Source: Haematobia irritans
Taxonomy: Eukaryota; Arthropoda; Insecta; Diptera; Muscidae
Length of the DNA: 64,000 nucleotides
NCBI RefSeq assembly: GCF_050003625.1
Contig: NW_027445852.1
Location: 992,001 to 1,056,000, forward strand
Reading direction: 5' to 3'
Of this stretch, positions 22,421-36,411 are shown one piece after another. A model generated the notes under the pieces. That model ran no database searches and was not told the origin of the DNA. It saw only the letters and a list, made by a program, of their open reading frames with translations. Position 1 is the stretch's first letter; each line of letters begins with the position of its first letter. Both the position numbers and the translations under genes were made by a program.

Positions 22421-22999
22421 GTTATGGCCCAAATAAGTTTTTCATATAAAAATTTCAATTTTTTGAGGATTTTCGTCGAAATTTGGATTTTTTGGGGGTG
22501 GTCACGAATTGAGGTCCTTTTGGCTCTAGGACGCATATTTAAGGAGTTATGGCCAAAATAAGTTTTTCATATAAAAATTTCAATTTTTTGAGGATTTTCA
22601 TCAAAATTTTGATTTTTTGGGAGTGATCACGAATTGAGGTCCTTTTGGCTCTAGGACGCATATTTAAGGAGTTATGGCCAAAATAAGTTTCTCATATAAA
22701 AATTTCTATTTTTTGAGGATTTTCGTCGAAATTTGGATTTTTTGGGGATGGTCACGAATTGAGGTCCTTTTGGCTCTAGGACGCATATTTAAGGAGTTAT
22801 GGCCACAATAAGTTTTTCATATAAAAATTTCAATTTTTTGAGGATTTTCGTCGAAATTTGGATTTTTTGGGGGTGGTCACGAATTGAGGTCCTTTTGGCT
22901 CTAGGAAGCATATTTAAGGAGTTATGGCCAAAATAAGTTTTTCATATAAAAATTTTATTTTTTTGAGGATTTTCGTCGAAATTTTGATTTTTTGGGGGT

Positions 23000-23876
23000 G
23001 GTCACGAATTGAGGTCCTTTTGGCTCTAGGACGCATATTTAAGGAGTTATGGCCAAAATAAGTTTTTCATATAAAAATTTCAATTTTTTGACGATTTTCG
23101 TCGAAATTTGGATTTTTAGGGGGTGGTCACGAATTGAGGTCCTTTTGGCTCTAGGACGCATATTTAAGGAGTTATGGCCCAAAATAAGTTTTTCATATAA
23201 AAATTTCAATTTTTTGAGGATTTTCGTCGAAATTTGGATTTTTTGGGGGTGGTCACGAATTGAGGTCCTTTTGGCTCTAGGACGCATATTTAAGGAGTTA
23301 TGGCCAAAATAAGTTTTTCATATAAAAATTTCAATTTTTTGAGGATTTTCATCAAAATTTTGATTTTTTGGGGATGGTCACGAATTGAGGTCCTTTTGGC
23401 TCTAGGAAGCATATTTAAGGAGTTATGGCCAAAATAAGTTTTTCATATAAAAATTTCAATTTTTTGAGGATTTTCATCAAAATTTTGATTTTTTGCGGGT
23501 GGTCACGAATTGAGGTCCTTTTGGCTCTAGGACGCATATTTAAGGAGTTGTGGCCAAAATAAGTTTTTCATATAAAAATTTCAATTTTTTGAGGATTTTC
23601 GTCGAAATTTGGATTTTTTGGGGGTGGTCACGAATTGAGGTCCTTTTGGCTCTAGGACGCATATTTAAGGAGTTATGGCCAAAATAAGTTTTTCATATAA
23701 AAATTTCAATTTTTTGAGGATTTTCATCAAAATTTTGATTTTTTGGGAGTGATCACGAATTGAGGTCCTTTTGGCGCTAGGACGCATATTTAAGGAGTTA
23801 TGGCCCAAAATAAGTTTTTCATATAAATATTTCAATTTTTTGAGGATTTTCGTCGAAATTTGGATTTTTTGGGGGT
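23000..23876 (+). repeat. Seven-monomer cassette, occurrence 4
   Basis: This is a complete copy lying 3,125 bp (25 monomers) after occurrence 3, sharing its TAAATATTTCAA change. The first member has a private TTTGACGATTTTC near 23,088. Sequence before the cassette also aligns with that before occurrence 3, but three monomers are missing: the GGCCCAAATAAG marks are 3,500 bp apart. Confidence 0.86.
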
Positions 23877-25375
23877 GGTCACGAATTGAGGTCCTTTTGG
23901 CTCTAGGACGCATATTTAAGGAGTTATGGCCAAAATAAGTTTTTCATATAAAAATTTCAATTTTTTGAGGATTTTCATCAAAATTTTGATTTTTTGGGGA
24001 TGGTCACGAATTGAGGTCCTTTTGGCTCTAGGAAGCATATTTAAGGAGTTATGGCCAAAATAAGTTTTTCATATAAAAATTTCAATTTTTTGAGGATTTT
24101 CGTCGAAATTTGGATTTTTTGGGGGTGGTCACGAATTGAGGTCCTTTTGGCTCTAGGACGCATATTTAAGGAGTTATGGCCAAAATAAGTTTTTCATATA
24201 AAAATTTCAATTTTTTGAGGATTTTCGTCGAAATTTGGATTTTTTGGGGGTGGTCACGAATTGAGGTCATTTTGGCTCTAGGACGCATATTTAAGGAGTT
24301 ATGGCCAAAATAAGTTTTTCATATAAAAATTTCAATTTTTTGAGGATTGTCATCAAAATTTTGATTTTGTGGGAGTGATCACGAATTGAGGTCCTTTTGG
24401 CTCTAGGACGCATATTTAAGGAGTTATGGCCAAAATAAGTTTTTCATATAAAAATTTAAATTTTTTGAGGATTTTCATCAAAATTTTGATTTTTTGGGAG
24501 TGATCACGAATTGAGGTCCTTTTGGCTCTAGGACGCATATTTAAGGAGTTATGGCCAAAATAAGTTTTTCATATAAAAATTTCATTTTTTTGAGGATTTT
24601 CGTCGAAATTTTGATTTTTTGGGGGTGGTCACGAATTGAGGTCCTTTTGGCTCTAGGAAGCATATTTAAGGAGTTATGGCCAAAATAAGTTTTTCATATA
24701 AAAATTTCATTTTTTTGAGGATTTTCATCAAAATTTTGATTTTTTGGGGATGGTCACGAATTGAGGTCCTTTTGGCTCTAGGACGCATATTTAAGGAGTT
24801 ATGGCCAAAATAAGTTTTTCATATAAAAATTTCAATTTTTTGAGGATTTTCATCAAAATTTTGATTTTTTGGGAGTGATCACGAATTGAGGTCCTTTTGG
24901 CTCTAGGACGCATATTTAAGGAGTTGTGGCCAAAATAAGTTTTTCATATAAAAATTTCATTTTTTTGAGGATTTTCGTCGAAATTTGGATTTTTTGCGGG
25001 TGGTCACGAATTGAGGTCCTTTTGGCTCTAGGACGCATATTTAAGGAGTTATGGCCAAAATAAGTTTTTCATATAAAATTTTCAATTTTTTGAGGATTTT
25101 CATCAAAATTTTGATTTTTTGGGGATGGTCACGAATTGAGGTCCTTTTGGCGCTAGGACGCATATTTAAGGAGTTATGGCCAAAATAAGTTTTTCATATA
25201 AAAATTTCAATTTTTTGAGGATTTTCATCAAAATTTTGATTTTTTGGGAGTGATCACGAATTGAGGTCATTTTGGCTCTAGGACGCATATTTAAGGAGTT
25301 ATGGCCAAAATAAGTTTTTCATATAAAAATTTCAATTTTTTGAGGATTGTCATCAAAATTTTGATTTTTTGGGGA

Positions 25376-25500
25376 TGGTCACGAATTGAGGTCATTTTGG
25401 CTCTAGGACGCATATTTAAGGAGTTATGGCCAAAATAAGTTTTTCATATAAAAATTTCAATTTTTTGAGGATTGTCATCAAAATTTTGATTTTTTGGGGA
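25376..25500 (+). repeat. Single-monomer duplication
   Basis: Two successive monomers here are nearly the same: both have GGTCATTTTGG, GATTGTCATC and a GGGGATGG end. The aligned positions near 33,760-33,880 and 38,640-38,760 have only one. The following monomer is marked by CCTTCTGGCTC (about 25,517). This is the smallest clear copy-number change I could place in the window. Confidence 0.8.
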
Positions 25501-26060
25501 TGGTCACGAATTGAGGTCCTTCTGGCTCTAGGACGCATATTTAAGGAGTTATGGCCAAAATAAGTTTTTCATATAAAAATTTCAATTTTTTGAGGATTTC
25601 ATCAAAATTTTGATTTTTTGGGGGTGGTCACGAATTGAGGTCCTTTTGGCTCTAGGACGCATATTTAAGGAGTTATGGGCAAAATAAGTTTTTCATATAA
25701 AAATTTCATTTTTTTGAGGATTTTCGTCGAAATTTTGATTTTTTGGGGGTGGTCACGAATTGAGGTCCTTTTGGCTCTAGGACGCATATTTAAGGAGTTA
25801 TGGCCAAAATAAGTTTTTCATATAAAAATTTAAATTTTTTGAGGATTTTTATCAAAATTTTGATTTTTTGGGGATGGTCACGAATTGAGGTCCTTTTGGC
25901 TCTAGGACGCATATTTAAGGAGTTATGGCCAAAATAAGTTTTTTATATAAAAATTTAAATTTTTTGAGGATTTTCATCAAAATTTTGATTTTTTGGGAGT
26001 GATCACGAATTGAGGTCCTTTTGGCTCTAGGACGCATATTTAAGGAGTTATGGCCAAAAT

Positions 26061-28378
26061 AAGTTTTTCATATAAAAATTTCAATTTTTTGAGGATTTTC
26101 GTCGAAATTTGGATTTTTTGGGGGTGGTCACGAATTGAGGTCATTTTGGCTCTAGGACGCATATTTAAGGAGTTATGGCCAAAATAAGTTTTTCATATAA
26201 ATATTTCAATTTTTTGAGGATTGTCATCAAAATTTTGATTTTGTGGGAGTGATCACGAATTGAGGTCCTTTTGGCTCTAGGACGCATATTTAAGGAGTTA
26301 TGGCCAAAATAAGTTTTTCATATAAAAATTTAAATTTTTTGAGGATTTTCATCAAAATTTTGATTTTTTGGGAGTGATCACGAATTGAGGTCCTTTTGGC
26401 GCTAGGACGCATATTTAGGAGTTATGGCCCAAAATAAGTTTTTCATATAAAAATTTCATTTTTTTGAGGATTTTCGTCGAAATTTGGATTTTTTGCGGGT
26501 GGTCACGAATTGAGGTCCTTTTGGCTCTAGGACGCATATTTAAGGAGTTATGGCCAAAATAAATTTTTCATATAAAATTTCAATTTTTTGAGGATTTTCA
26601 TCAAAATTTTGATTTTTTGGGGATGGTCACGAATTGAGGTCCTTTTGGCTCTAGGACGCATATTTAAGGAGTTATGGCCAAAATAAGTTTTTCATATAAA
26701 AATTTCAATTTTTTGAGGATTTTCGTCGAAATTTGGATTTTTTGGGGGTGGTCACGAATTGAGGTCATTTTGGCTCTAGGACGCATATTTAAGGAGTTAT
26801 GGCCAAAATAAGTTTTTCATATAAATATTTCAATTTTTTGAGGATTGTCATCAAAATTTTGATTTTGTGGGAGTGATCACGAATTGAGCTCCTTTTGGCT
26901 CTAGGACGCATATTTAAGGAGTTATGGCCAAAATAAGTTTTTCATATAAAAATTTCAATTTTTTGAGGATTTTCGTCGAAATTTGGATTTTTTGGGAGTG
27001 ATCACGAATTGAGGTCCTTTTGGCGCTAGGACGCATATTTAAGGAGTTATGGCCAAAATAAGTTTTTCATATAAAAATTTCAATTTTTTGAGGATTTTCA
27101 TCAAAATTTTGATTTTTTGGGGATGGTCACGAATTGAGGTCCTTTTGGCTCTAGGACGCATATTTAAGGAGTTATGGCCAAAATAAGTTTTTCATATAAA
27201 AATTTAAATTTTTTGAGGATTTTCATCAAAATTTTGATTTTTTGGGGATGGTCACGAATTGAGGTCCTTTTGGCTCTAGGACGCATATTTAAGGAGTTAT
27301 GGCCAAAATAAGTTTTTTATATAAAAATTTCAATTTTTTGAGGATTTTCGTCGAAATTTGGATTTTTTGGGAGTGATCACGAATTGAGGTCCTTTTGGCG
27401 CTAGGACGCATATTTAAGGAGTTATGGCCAAAATAAGTTTTTCATATAAAAATTTAAATTTTTTGAGGATTTTCGTCGAAATTTTGATTTTTTGGGGGTG
27501 GTCACGAATTGAGGTCCTTTTGGCTCTAGGACGCATATTTAAGGAGTTATGGCCAAAATAAGTTTTTCATATAAAAATTTCAATTTTTTGAGGATTTTCG
27601 TCGAAATTTGGATTTTTTGGGAGTGATCACGAATTGAGGTCCTTTTGGCTCTAGGACGCATATTTAAGGAGTTATGGCCACAATAAGTTTTTCATATAAA
27701 AATTTCAATTTTTTGAGGATGTTCGTCGAAATTTGGATTTTTTGGGGGTGGTCACGAATTGAGGTCCTTTTGGCTCTAGGACGCATATTTAAGGAGTTAT
27801 GGGCAAAATAAGTTTTTCATATAAAAATTTCAATTTTTTGAGGATTTTCGTCGAAATTTGGATTTTTTGGGGATGGTCACGAATTGAGGTCATTTTGGCT
27901 CTAGGACGCATATTTAAGGAGTTATGGCCAAAATAAGTTTTTCATATAAAAATTTCAATTTTTTGAGGATTTTCATCAAAATTTTGATTTTTTGGGGATG
28001 GTCACGAATTGAGGTCCTTTTGGCTCTAGGACGCATATTTAAGGAGTTATGGGCAAAATAAGTTTTTCATATAAAAATTTCATTTTTTTGAGGATTTTCG
28101 TCGAAATTTTGATTTTTTGGGGGTGGTCACGAATTGAGGTCCTTTTGGCTCTAGGACGCATATTTAAGGAGTTATGGCCAAAATAAGTTTTTCATATAAA
28201 AATTTCATTTTTTTGAGGATTTTCGTCGAAATTTGGATTTTTTGCGGGTGGTCACGAATTGAGGTCCTTTTGGCTCTAGGACGCATATTTAAGGAGTTAT
28301 GGCCAAAATAAGTTTTTCATATAAAATTTTCAATTTTTTGAGGATTTTCATCAAAATTTTGATTTTTTGGGGATGGTC
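26061..28378 (+). repeat. Mosaic monomers between blocks V and IV
   Basis: This is ordinary satellite throughout. A five-monomer series with AAATATTTCAA, GATTGTCATC and GTGGGAGTGATC occurs near 26,200 and again 624 bp later near 26,825. One monomer near 26,415 has TATTTAGGAG with GGCCCAAAAT, a one-base loss and one-base gain together; the same paired change recurs near 47,041. The 27,400-28,050 part resembles the inserted six monomers at about 15,917-16,667. Confidence 0.75.
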
Positions 28379-28872
28379 ACGAATTGAGGTCCTTTTGGCG
28401 CTAGGACGCATATTTAAGGAGTTATGGCCAAAATAAGTTTTTCATATAAAAATTTCAATTTTTTGAGGATTTTCATCAAAATTTTGATTTTTTGGGAGTG
28501 ATCACGAATTGAGGTCCTTTTGGCTCTAGGACGCATATTTAAGGAGTTATGGCCAAAATAAGTTTTTCATATAAAAATTTCAATTTTTTGAGGATTTTCA
28601 TCAAAATTTTGATTTTTTGGGAGTGATCACGAATTGAGGTCCTTTTGGCTCTAGGACGCATATTTAAGGAGTTATGGCCAAAATAAGTTTTTCATATAAA
28701 AATTTCAATTTTTTGAGGATTTTCGTCGAAATTTGGATTTTTAGGGGGTGGTCACGAATTGAGGTCCTTTTGGCTCTAGGACGCATATTTAAGGAGTTAT
28801 GGCCAAAATAAGTTTTTCATATAAAAATTTAAATTTTTTGAGGATTTTCATCAAAATTTTGATTTTTTGGGA

Positions 28873-31800
28873 GTGATCACGAATTGAGGTCCTTTTGGCT
28901 CTAGGACGCATATTTAAGGAGTTATGGCCAAAATAAGTTTTTCATATAAAAATTTCATTTTTTTGAGGATTTTCGTCGAAATTTTGATTTTTTGGGGGTG
29001 GTCACGAATTGAGGTCCTTTTGGCTCTAGGACGCATATTTAAGGAGTTATGGCCAAAATAAGTTTTTCATATAAAAATTTCAATTTTTTGAGGATTTTCA
29101 TCAAAATTTTGATTTTTTGGGAATGGTCACGAATTGAGGTCCTTTTGGCTCTAGGACGCATATTTAAGGAGTTATGGCCAAAATAAGTTTTTCATATAAA
29201 AATTTAAATTTTTTGAGGATTTTCGTCGAAATTTGGATTTTTTGGGGGTGGTCACGAATTGAGGTCCTTTTGGCTCTAGGACGCATATTTAAGGAGTTAT
29301 GGCCAAAATAAGTTTTTCATATAAAAATTTCAATTGTTTGAGGATTTTCGTCGAAATTTGGATTTTTTGGGGGTGGTCACGAATTGAGGTCCTTTTGGCT
29401 CTAGGACGCATATTTAAGGAGTTATGGCCAAAATAAGTTTTTCATATAAAAATTTCAATTTTTTGAGGATTTTCATCAAAATTTGGATTTTTTGGGGGTG
29501 GTCACGAATTGAGGTCCTTTTGGCTCTAGGACGCATATTTAAGGAGTTATGGCCAAAATAAGTTTTTCATATAAAAATTTCAATTTTTTGAGGATTTTCG
29601 TCGAAATTTGGATTTTTTGGGGGTGGTCACGAATTGAGGTCCTTTTGGCTCTAGGACGCATATTTAAGGAGTTATGGCCAAAATAAGTTTTTCATATAAA
29701 AATTTAAATTTTTTGAGGATTTTCGTCGAAATTTGGATTTTTTGGGGGTGGTCACGAATTGAGGTCATTTTGGCTCTAGGACGCATATTTAAGGAGTTAT
29801 GGCCAAAATAAGTTTTTCATATAAAATTTCAATTTTTTGAGGATTTTCGTCGAAATTTGGATTTTTTGGGGGTGGTCACGAATTGAGGTCCTTTTGGCTC
29901 TAGGACGCATATTTAAGGAGTTATGGCCAAAATAAGTTTCTCATATAAAAATTTCTATTTTTTGAGGATTTCATCAAAATTTTGATTTTTTGGGGATGGT
30001 CACGAATTGAGGTCATTTTGGCTCTAGGACGCATATTTAAGGAGTTATGGCCAAAATAAGTTTCTCATATAAAAATTTCTATTTTTTTAAGAATTTCATC
30101 AAAATTTTGATTTTTTGGGGATGGTCACGAATTGAGGTCCTTTTGGCTCTAGGACGCATATTTAAGGAGTTATGGCCAAAATAAGTTTTTCATATAAAAA
30201 TTTAAATTTTTTGAGGATTTTCGTCGAAATTTGGATTTTTTGGGGGTGGTCACGAATTGAGGTCCTTTTGGCTCTAGGACGCATATTTAAGGAGTTATGG
30301 CCACAATAAGTTTTTCATATAAAAATTTCAATTTTTTGAGGATTTTCATCAAAATTTTGATTTTTTGGGGATGGTCACGAATTGAGGTCCTTTTGGCTCT
30401 AGGACGCATATTTAAGGAGTTATGGCCAAAATAAGTTTTTCATATAAAAATTTAAATTTTTTGAGGATATTCATCAAAATTTTGATTTTTTGGGAGTGAT
30501 CACGAATTGAGGTCCTTTTGGCTCTAGGACGCATATTTAAGGAGTTATGGCCCAAATAAGTTTTTCATATAAAAATTTCAATTTTTTGAGGATTTTCGTC
30601 GAAATTTGGATTTTTTGGGGGTGGTCACGAATTGAGGTCCTTTTGGCTCTAGGACGCATATTTAAGGAGTTATGGCCAAAATAAGTTTTTCATATAAAAA
30701 TTTCAATTTTTTGAGGATTTTCATCAAAATTTTGATTTTTTGGGAGTGATCACGAATTGAGGTCCTTTTGGCTCTAGCACGCATATTTAAGGAGTTATGG
30801 CCAAAATAAGTTTCTCATATAAAAATTTCTATTTTTTGAGGATTTTCGTCGAAATTTGGATTTTTTGGGGATGGTCACGAATTGAGGTCCTTTTGGCTCT
30901 AGGACGCATATTTAAGGAGTTATGGCCAAAATAAGTTTTTTATATAAAAATTTCAATTTTTTGAGGATTTTCATCAAAATTTTGATTTTTTGGGGGTGGT
31001 CACGAATTGAGGTCCTTTTGGCTCTAGGACGCATATTTAAGGAGTTATGGCCAAAATAAGTTTTTCATATAAAAATTTCAATTTTTTGAGGATTTTCGTC
31101 GAAATTTGGATTTTTTGGGGATGGTCAAGAATTGAGGTCCTTTTGGCTCTAGGACGCATATTTAAGGAGTTATGGCCAAAATAAGTTTTTCATATAAAAA
31201 TTTCAATTTTTTGAGGATTTTCATCAAAATTTTGATTTTTTGGGGATGGTCACGAATTGAGGTCCTTTTGGCTCTAGGACGCATATTTAAGGAGTTATGG
31301 CCACAATAAGTTTTTCATATAAAAATTTCAATTTTTTGAGGATTTTCGTCGAAATTTGGATTTTTGGGGGTGGTCACGAATTGAGGTCCTTTTGGCTCTA
31401 GGAAGCATATTTAAGGAGTTATGGCCAAAATAAGTTTTTCATATAAAAATTTCATTTTTTTGAGGATTTTCGTCGAAATTTTGATTTTTTGGGGGTGGTC
31501 ACGAATTGAGGTCCTTTTGGCTCTAGGACGCATATTTAAGGAGTTATGGCCAAAATAAGTTTTTCATATAAAAATTTCAATTTTTTGAGGATTTTCGTCG
31601 AAATTTGGATTTTTAGGGGGTGGTCACGAATTGAGGTCCTTTTGGCTCTAGGACGCATATTTAAGGAGTTATGGCCCAAAATAAGTTTTTCATATAAAAA
31701 TTTCAATTTTTTGAGGATTTTCGTCGAAATTTGGATTTTTTGGGGGTGGTCACGAATTGAGGTCCTTTTGGCTCTAGGACGCATATTTAAGGAGTTATGG

Positions 31801-32442
31801 CCAAAATAAGTTTTTCATATAAAAATTTCAATTTTTTGAGGATTTTCATCAAAATTTTGATTTTTTGGGGATGGTCACGAATTGAGGTCCTTTTGGCTCT
31901 AGGAAGCATATTTAAGGAGTTATGGCCAAAATAAGTTTTTCATATAAAAATTTCAATTTTTTGAGGATTTTCATCAAAATTTTGATTTTTTGCGGGTGGT
32001 CACGAATTGAGGTCCTTTTGGCTCTAGGACGCATATTTAAGGAGTTGTGGCCAAAATAAGTTTTTCATATAAAAATTTCAATTTTTTGAGGATTTTCGTC
32101 GAAATTTGGATTTTTTGGGGGTGGTCACGAATTGAGGTCCTTTTGGCTCTAGGACGCATATTTAAGGAGTTATGGCCAAAATAAGTTTTTCATATAAAAA
32201 TTTCAATTTTTTGAGGATTTTCATCAAAATTTTGATTTTTTGGGAGTGATCACGAATTGAGGTCCTTTTGGCGCTAGGACGCATATTTAAGGAGTTATGG
32301 CCCAAAATAAGTTTTTCATATAAAAATTTCAATTTTTTGAGGATTTTCGTCGAAATTTGGATTTTTTGGGGGTGGTCACGAATTGAGGTCCTTTTGGCTC
32401 TAGGACGCATATTTAAGGAGTTATGGCCAAAATAAGTTTTTC
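28873..32442 (+). repeat. Block III, copy 2
   Basis: This is the partner of 17,250-20,820. Private differences here include CAATTGTTTG (about 29,331), CTCTAGCACGC (about 30,774), GGTCAAGAATTG (about 31,125) and loss of one T near 31,361. A handful of differences over about 3.57 kb indicates high identity. Its right part overlaps the first unit of the 39-monomer tandem, so blocks were copied on top of earlier copies. Confidence 0.83.
31497..32373 (+). repeat. Seven-monomer cassette, occurrence 5
   Basis: This is a complete copy with the 626-bp frame spacing (31,536 and 32,162). It begins the first 39-monomer unit and also lies at the right end of block III copy 2, so it is the point where the two larger duplications meet. 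Confidence 0.87.
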
Positions 32443-35400
32443 ATATAAAAATTTCAATTTTTTGAGGATTTTCATCAAAATTTTGATTTTTTGGGGATGG
32501 TCACGAATTGAGGTCCTTTTGGCTCTAGGAAGCATATTTAAGGAGTTATGGCCAAAATAAGTTTTTCATATAAAAATTTAAATTTTTTGAGGATTTTCGT
32601 CGAAATTTGGATTTTTTGGGGGTGGTCACGAATTGAGGTCCTTTTGGCTCTAGGACGCATATTTAAGGAGTTATGGCCAAAATAAGTTTTTCATATAAAA
32701 ATTTCAATTTTTTGAGGATTTTCGTCGAAATTTGGATTTTTTGGGGGTGGTCACGAATTGAGGTCATTTTGGCTCTAGGACGCATATTTAAGGAGTTATG
32801 GCCAAAATAAGTTTTTCATATAAAAATTTCAATTTTTTGAGGATTGTCATCAAAATTTTGATTTTGTGGGAGTGGTCACGAATTGAGGTCCTTTTGGCTC
32901 TAGGACGCATATTTAAGGAGTTATGGCCAAAATAAGTTTTTCATATAAAAATTTAAATTTTTTGAGGATTTTCATCAAAATTTTGATTTTTTGGGAGTGA
33001 TCACGAATTGAGGTCCTTTTGGCTCTAGGACGCATATTTAAGGAGTTATGGCCAAAATAAGTTTTTCATATAAAAATTTCATTTTTTTGAGGATTTTCGT
33101 CGAAATTTTGATTTTTTGGGGGTGGTCACGAATTGAGGTCCTTTTGGCTCTAGGAAGCATATTTAAGGAGTTATGGCCAAAATAAGTTTTTCATATAAAA
33201 ATTTCATTTTTTTGAGGATTTTCATCAAAATTTTGATTTTTTGGGGATGGTCACGAATTGAGGTCCTTTTGGCTCTAGGACGCATATTTAAGGAGTTATG
33301 GCCAAAATAAGTTTTTCATATAAAAATTTCAATTTTTTGAGGATTTTCATCAAAATTTTGATTTTTTGGGAGTGATCACGAATTGAGGTCCTTTTGGCTC
33401 TAGGACGCATATTTAAGGAGTTGTGGCCAAAATAAGTTTTTCATATAAAAATTTCATTTTTTTGAGGATTTTCGTCGAAATTTGGATTTTTTGCGGGTGG
33501 TCACGAATTGAGGTCCTTTTGGCTCTAGGACGCATATTTAAGGAGTTATGGCCAAAATAAGTTTTTCATATAAAATTTTCAATTTTTTGAGGATTTTCAT
33601 CAAAATTTTGATTTTTTGGGGATGGTCACGAATTGAGGTCCTTTTGGCGCTAGGACGCATATTTAAGGAGTCATGGCCAAAATAAGTTTTTCATATAAAA
33701 ATTTCAATTTTTTGAGGATTTTCATCAAAATTTTGATTTTTTGGGAGTGATCACGAATTGAGGTCATTTTGGCTCTAGGACGCATATTTAAGGAGTTATG
33801 GCCAAAATAAGTTTTTCATATAAAAATTTCAATTTTTTGAGGATTGTCATCAAAATTTTGATTTTTTGGGGATGGTCACGAATTGAGGTCCTTTTGGCTC
33901 TAGGACGCATATTTAAGGAGTTATGGCCAAAATAAGTTTTTCATATAAAAATTTCAATTTTTTGAGGATTTCATCAAAATTTTGATTTTTTGGGGGTGGT
34001 CACGAATTGAGGTCCTTTTGGCTCTAGGACGCATATTTAAGGAGTTATGGGCAAAATAAGTTTTTCATATAAAAATTTCATTTTTTTGAGGATTTTCGTC
34101 GAAATTTTGATTTTTTGGGGGTGGTCACGAATTGAGGTCCTTTTGGCTCTAGGACGCATATTTAAGGAGTTATGGCCAAAATAAGTTTTTCATATAAAAA
34201 TTTAAATTTTTTGAGGATTTTCATCAAAATTTTGATTTTTTGGGGATGGTCACGAATTGAGGTCCTTTTGGCTCTAGGACGCATATTTAAGGAGTTATGG
34301 CCAAAATAAGTTTTTTATATAAAAATTTCAATTTTTTGAGGATTTTCATCAAAATTTTGATTTTTTGGGAGTGATCACGAATTGAGGTCCTTTTGGCTCT
34401 AGGACGCATATTTAAGGAGTTATGGCCAAAATAAGTTTTTCATATAAAAATTTCATTTTTTTGAGGATTTTCATCAAAATTTTGATTTTTTGGGGATGGT
34501 CACGAATTGAGGTCCTTTTGGCTCTAGGACGCATATTTAAGGAGTTGTGGCCAAAATAAGTTTTTCATATAAAAATTTCAATTTTTTGAGGATTTTCGTC
34601 GAAATTTGGATTTTTTGGGGGTGGTCACGAATTGAGGTCCTTTTGGCTCTAGGACGCATATTTAAGGAGTTATGGCCAAAATAAGTTTTTCATATAAAAA
34701 TTTCAATTTTTTGAGGATTTTCATCAAAATTTTGATTTTTTGGGAGTGATCACGAATTGAGGTCCTTTTGGCGCTAGGACGCATATTTAAGGAGTTATGG
34801 CCCAAAATAAGTTTTTCATATAAAAATTTCAATTTTTTGAGGATTTTCGTCGAAATTTGGATTTTTTGGGGGTGGTCACGAATTGAGGTCCTTTTGGCTC
34901 TAGGACGCATATTTAAGGAGTTATGGCCAAAATAAGTTTTTCATATAAAAATTTCAATTTTTTGAGGATTTTCATCAAAATTTTGATTTTTTGGGGATGG
35001 TCACGAATTGAGGTCCTTTTGGCTCTAGGAAGCATATTTAAGGAGTTATGGCCAAAATAAGTTTTTCATATAAAAATTTCAATTTTTTGAGGATTTTCGT
35101 CGAAATTTGGATTTTTTGGGGGTGGTCACGAATTGAGGTCCTTTTGGCTCTAGGACGCATATTTAAGGAGTTATGGCCAAAATAAGTTTTTCATATAAAA
35201 ATTTCAATTTTTTGAGGATTTTCGTCGAAATTTGGATTTTTTGGGGGTGGTCACGAATTGAGGTCATTTTGGCTCTAGGACGCATATTTAAGGAGTTATG
35301 GCCAAAATAAGTTTTTCATATAAATATTTCAATTTTTTGAGGATTGTCATCAAAATTTTGATTTTGTGGGAGTGATCACGAATTGAGGTCCTTTTGGCTC

Positions 35401-36411
35401 TAGGACGCATATTTAAGGAGTTATGGCCAAAATAAGTTTTTCATATAAAAATTTAAATTTTTTGAGGATTTTCATCAAAATTTTGATTTTTTGGGAGTGA
35501 TCACGAATTGAGGTCCTTTTGGCTCTAGGACGCATATTTAAGGAGTTATGGCCAAAATAAGTTTTTCATATAAAAATTTCATTTTTTTGAGGATTTTCGT
35601 CGAAATTTGGATTTTTTGCGGGTGGTCACGAATTGAGGTCCTTTTGGCTCTAGGACGCATATTTAAGGAGTTATGGCCAAAATAAATTTTTCATATAAAA
35701 TTTCAATTTTTTGAGGATTTTCATCAAAATTTTGATTTTTTGGGGATGGTCACGAATTGAGGTCCTTTTGGCTCTAGGACGCATATTTAAGGAGTTATGG
35801 CCAAAATAAGTTTTTCATATAAAAATTTCAATTTTTTGAGGATTTTCGTCGAAATTTGGATTTTTTGGGGGTGGTCACGAATTGAGGTCCTTTTGGCTCT
35901 AGGACGCATATTTAAGGAGTTATGGCCAAAATAAGTTTTTCATATAAAAATTTAAATTTTTTGAGGATTTTCATCAAAATTTTGATTTTTTGGGAGTGAT
36001 CACGAATTGAGGTCCTTTTGGCTCTAGGACGCATATTTAAGGAGTTATGGCCAAAATAAGTTTTTCATATAAAAATTTCATTTTTTTGAGGATTTTCGTC
36101 GAAATTTTGATTTTTTGGGGATGGTCACGAATTGAGGTCCTTTTGGCTCTAGGACGCATATTTAAGGAGTTATGGCCAAAATAAGTTTTTCATATAAAAA
36201 TTTCATTTTTTTGAGGATTTTCGTCGAAATTTGGATTTTTTGCGGGTGGTCACGAATTGAGGTCCTTTTGGCTCTAGGACGCATATTTAAGGAGTTATGG
36301 CCAAAATAAGTTTTTCATATAAAAATTTAATTTTTTTGAGGATTTTCGTCGAAATTTTGATTTTTTGGGGGTGGTCACGAATTGAGGTCCTTTTGGCTCT
36401 AGGAAGCATAT
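31536..36411 (+). repeat. 39-monomer higher-order unit, copy 1 (4,876 bp)
   Basis: This is the first unit of an exact tandem duplication. Every marker recurs 4,876 bp later: cassette frames at 31,536 and 36,412, 32,162 and 37,038, 34,662 and 39,538; GGAAGC at 36,404 and 41,280. I noted only about seven substitutions between the units, for example GTCATGG (about 33,671) against GTTATGG, and TTTAAATT against TTTCAATT near 32,580 and 34,203. That is roughly 0.15% by eye. It contains one full cassette plus a second GGCGCTAGG/GGCCCAAAAT pair at about 34,662. Confidence 0.92.

Larger units (their letters stand above)
22801..26060 (+). repeat. Block V, copy 1
   Basis: This matches 31,299-34,430 at an offset of 8,497-8,498 bp up to about 25,375, then 8,372 bp after one extra monomer in this copy. 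It contains a complete seven-monomer cassette (23,000-23,876) and the following series of GGAAGC, GGTCATTTTGG, GATTTTGTGGGAG, GTTGTGG with GCGGGTGG, and GGCGCTAGG monomers. A TTTGACGATTTTC change near 23,088 is private. The shared GATTTCATC (T3) monomer is near 25,590 here and near 33,966 in the partner. Confidence 0.83.
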
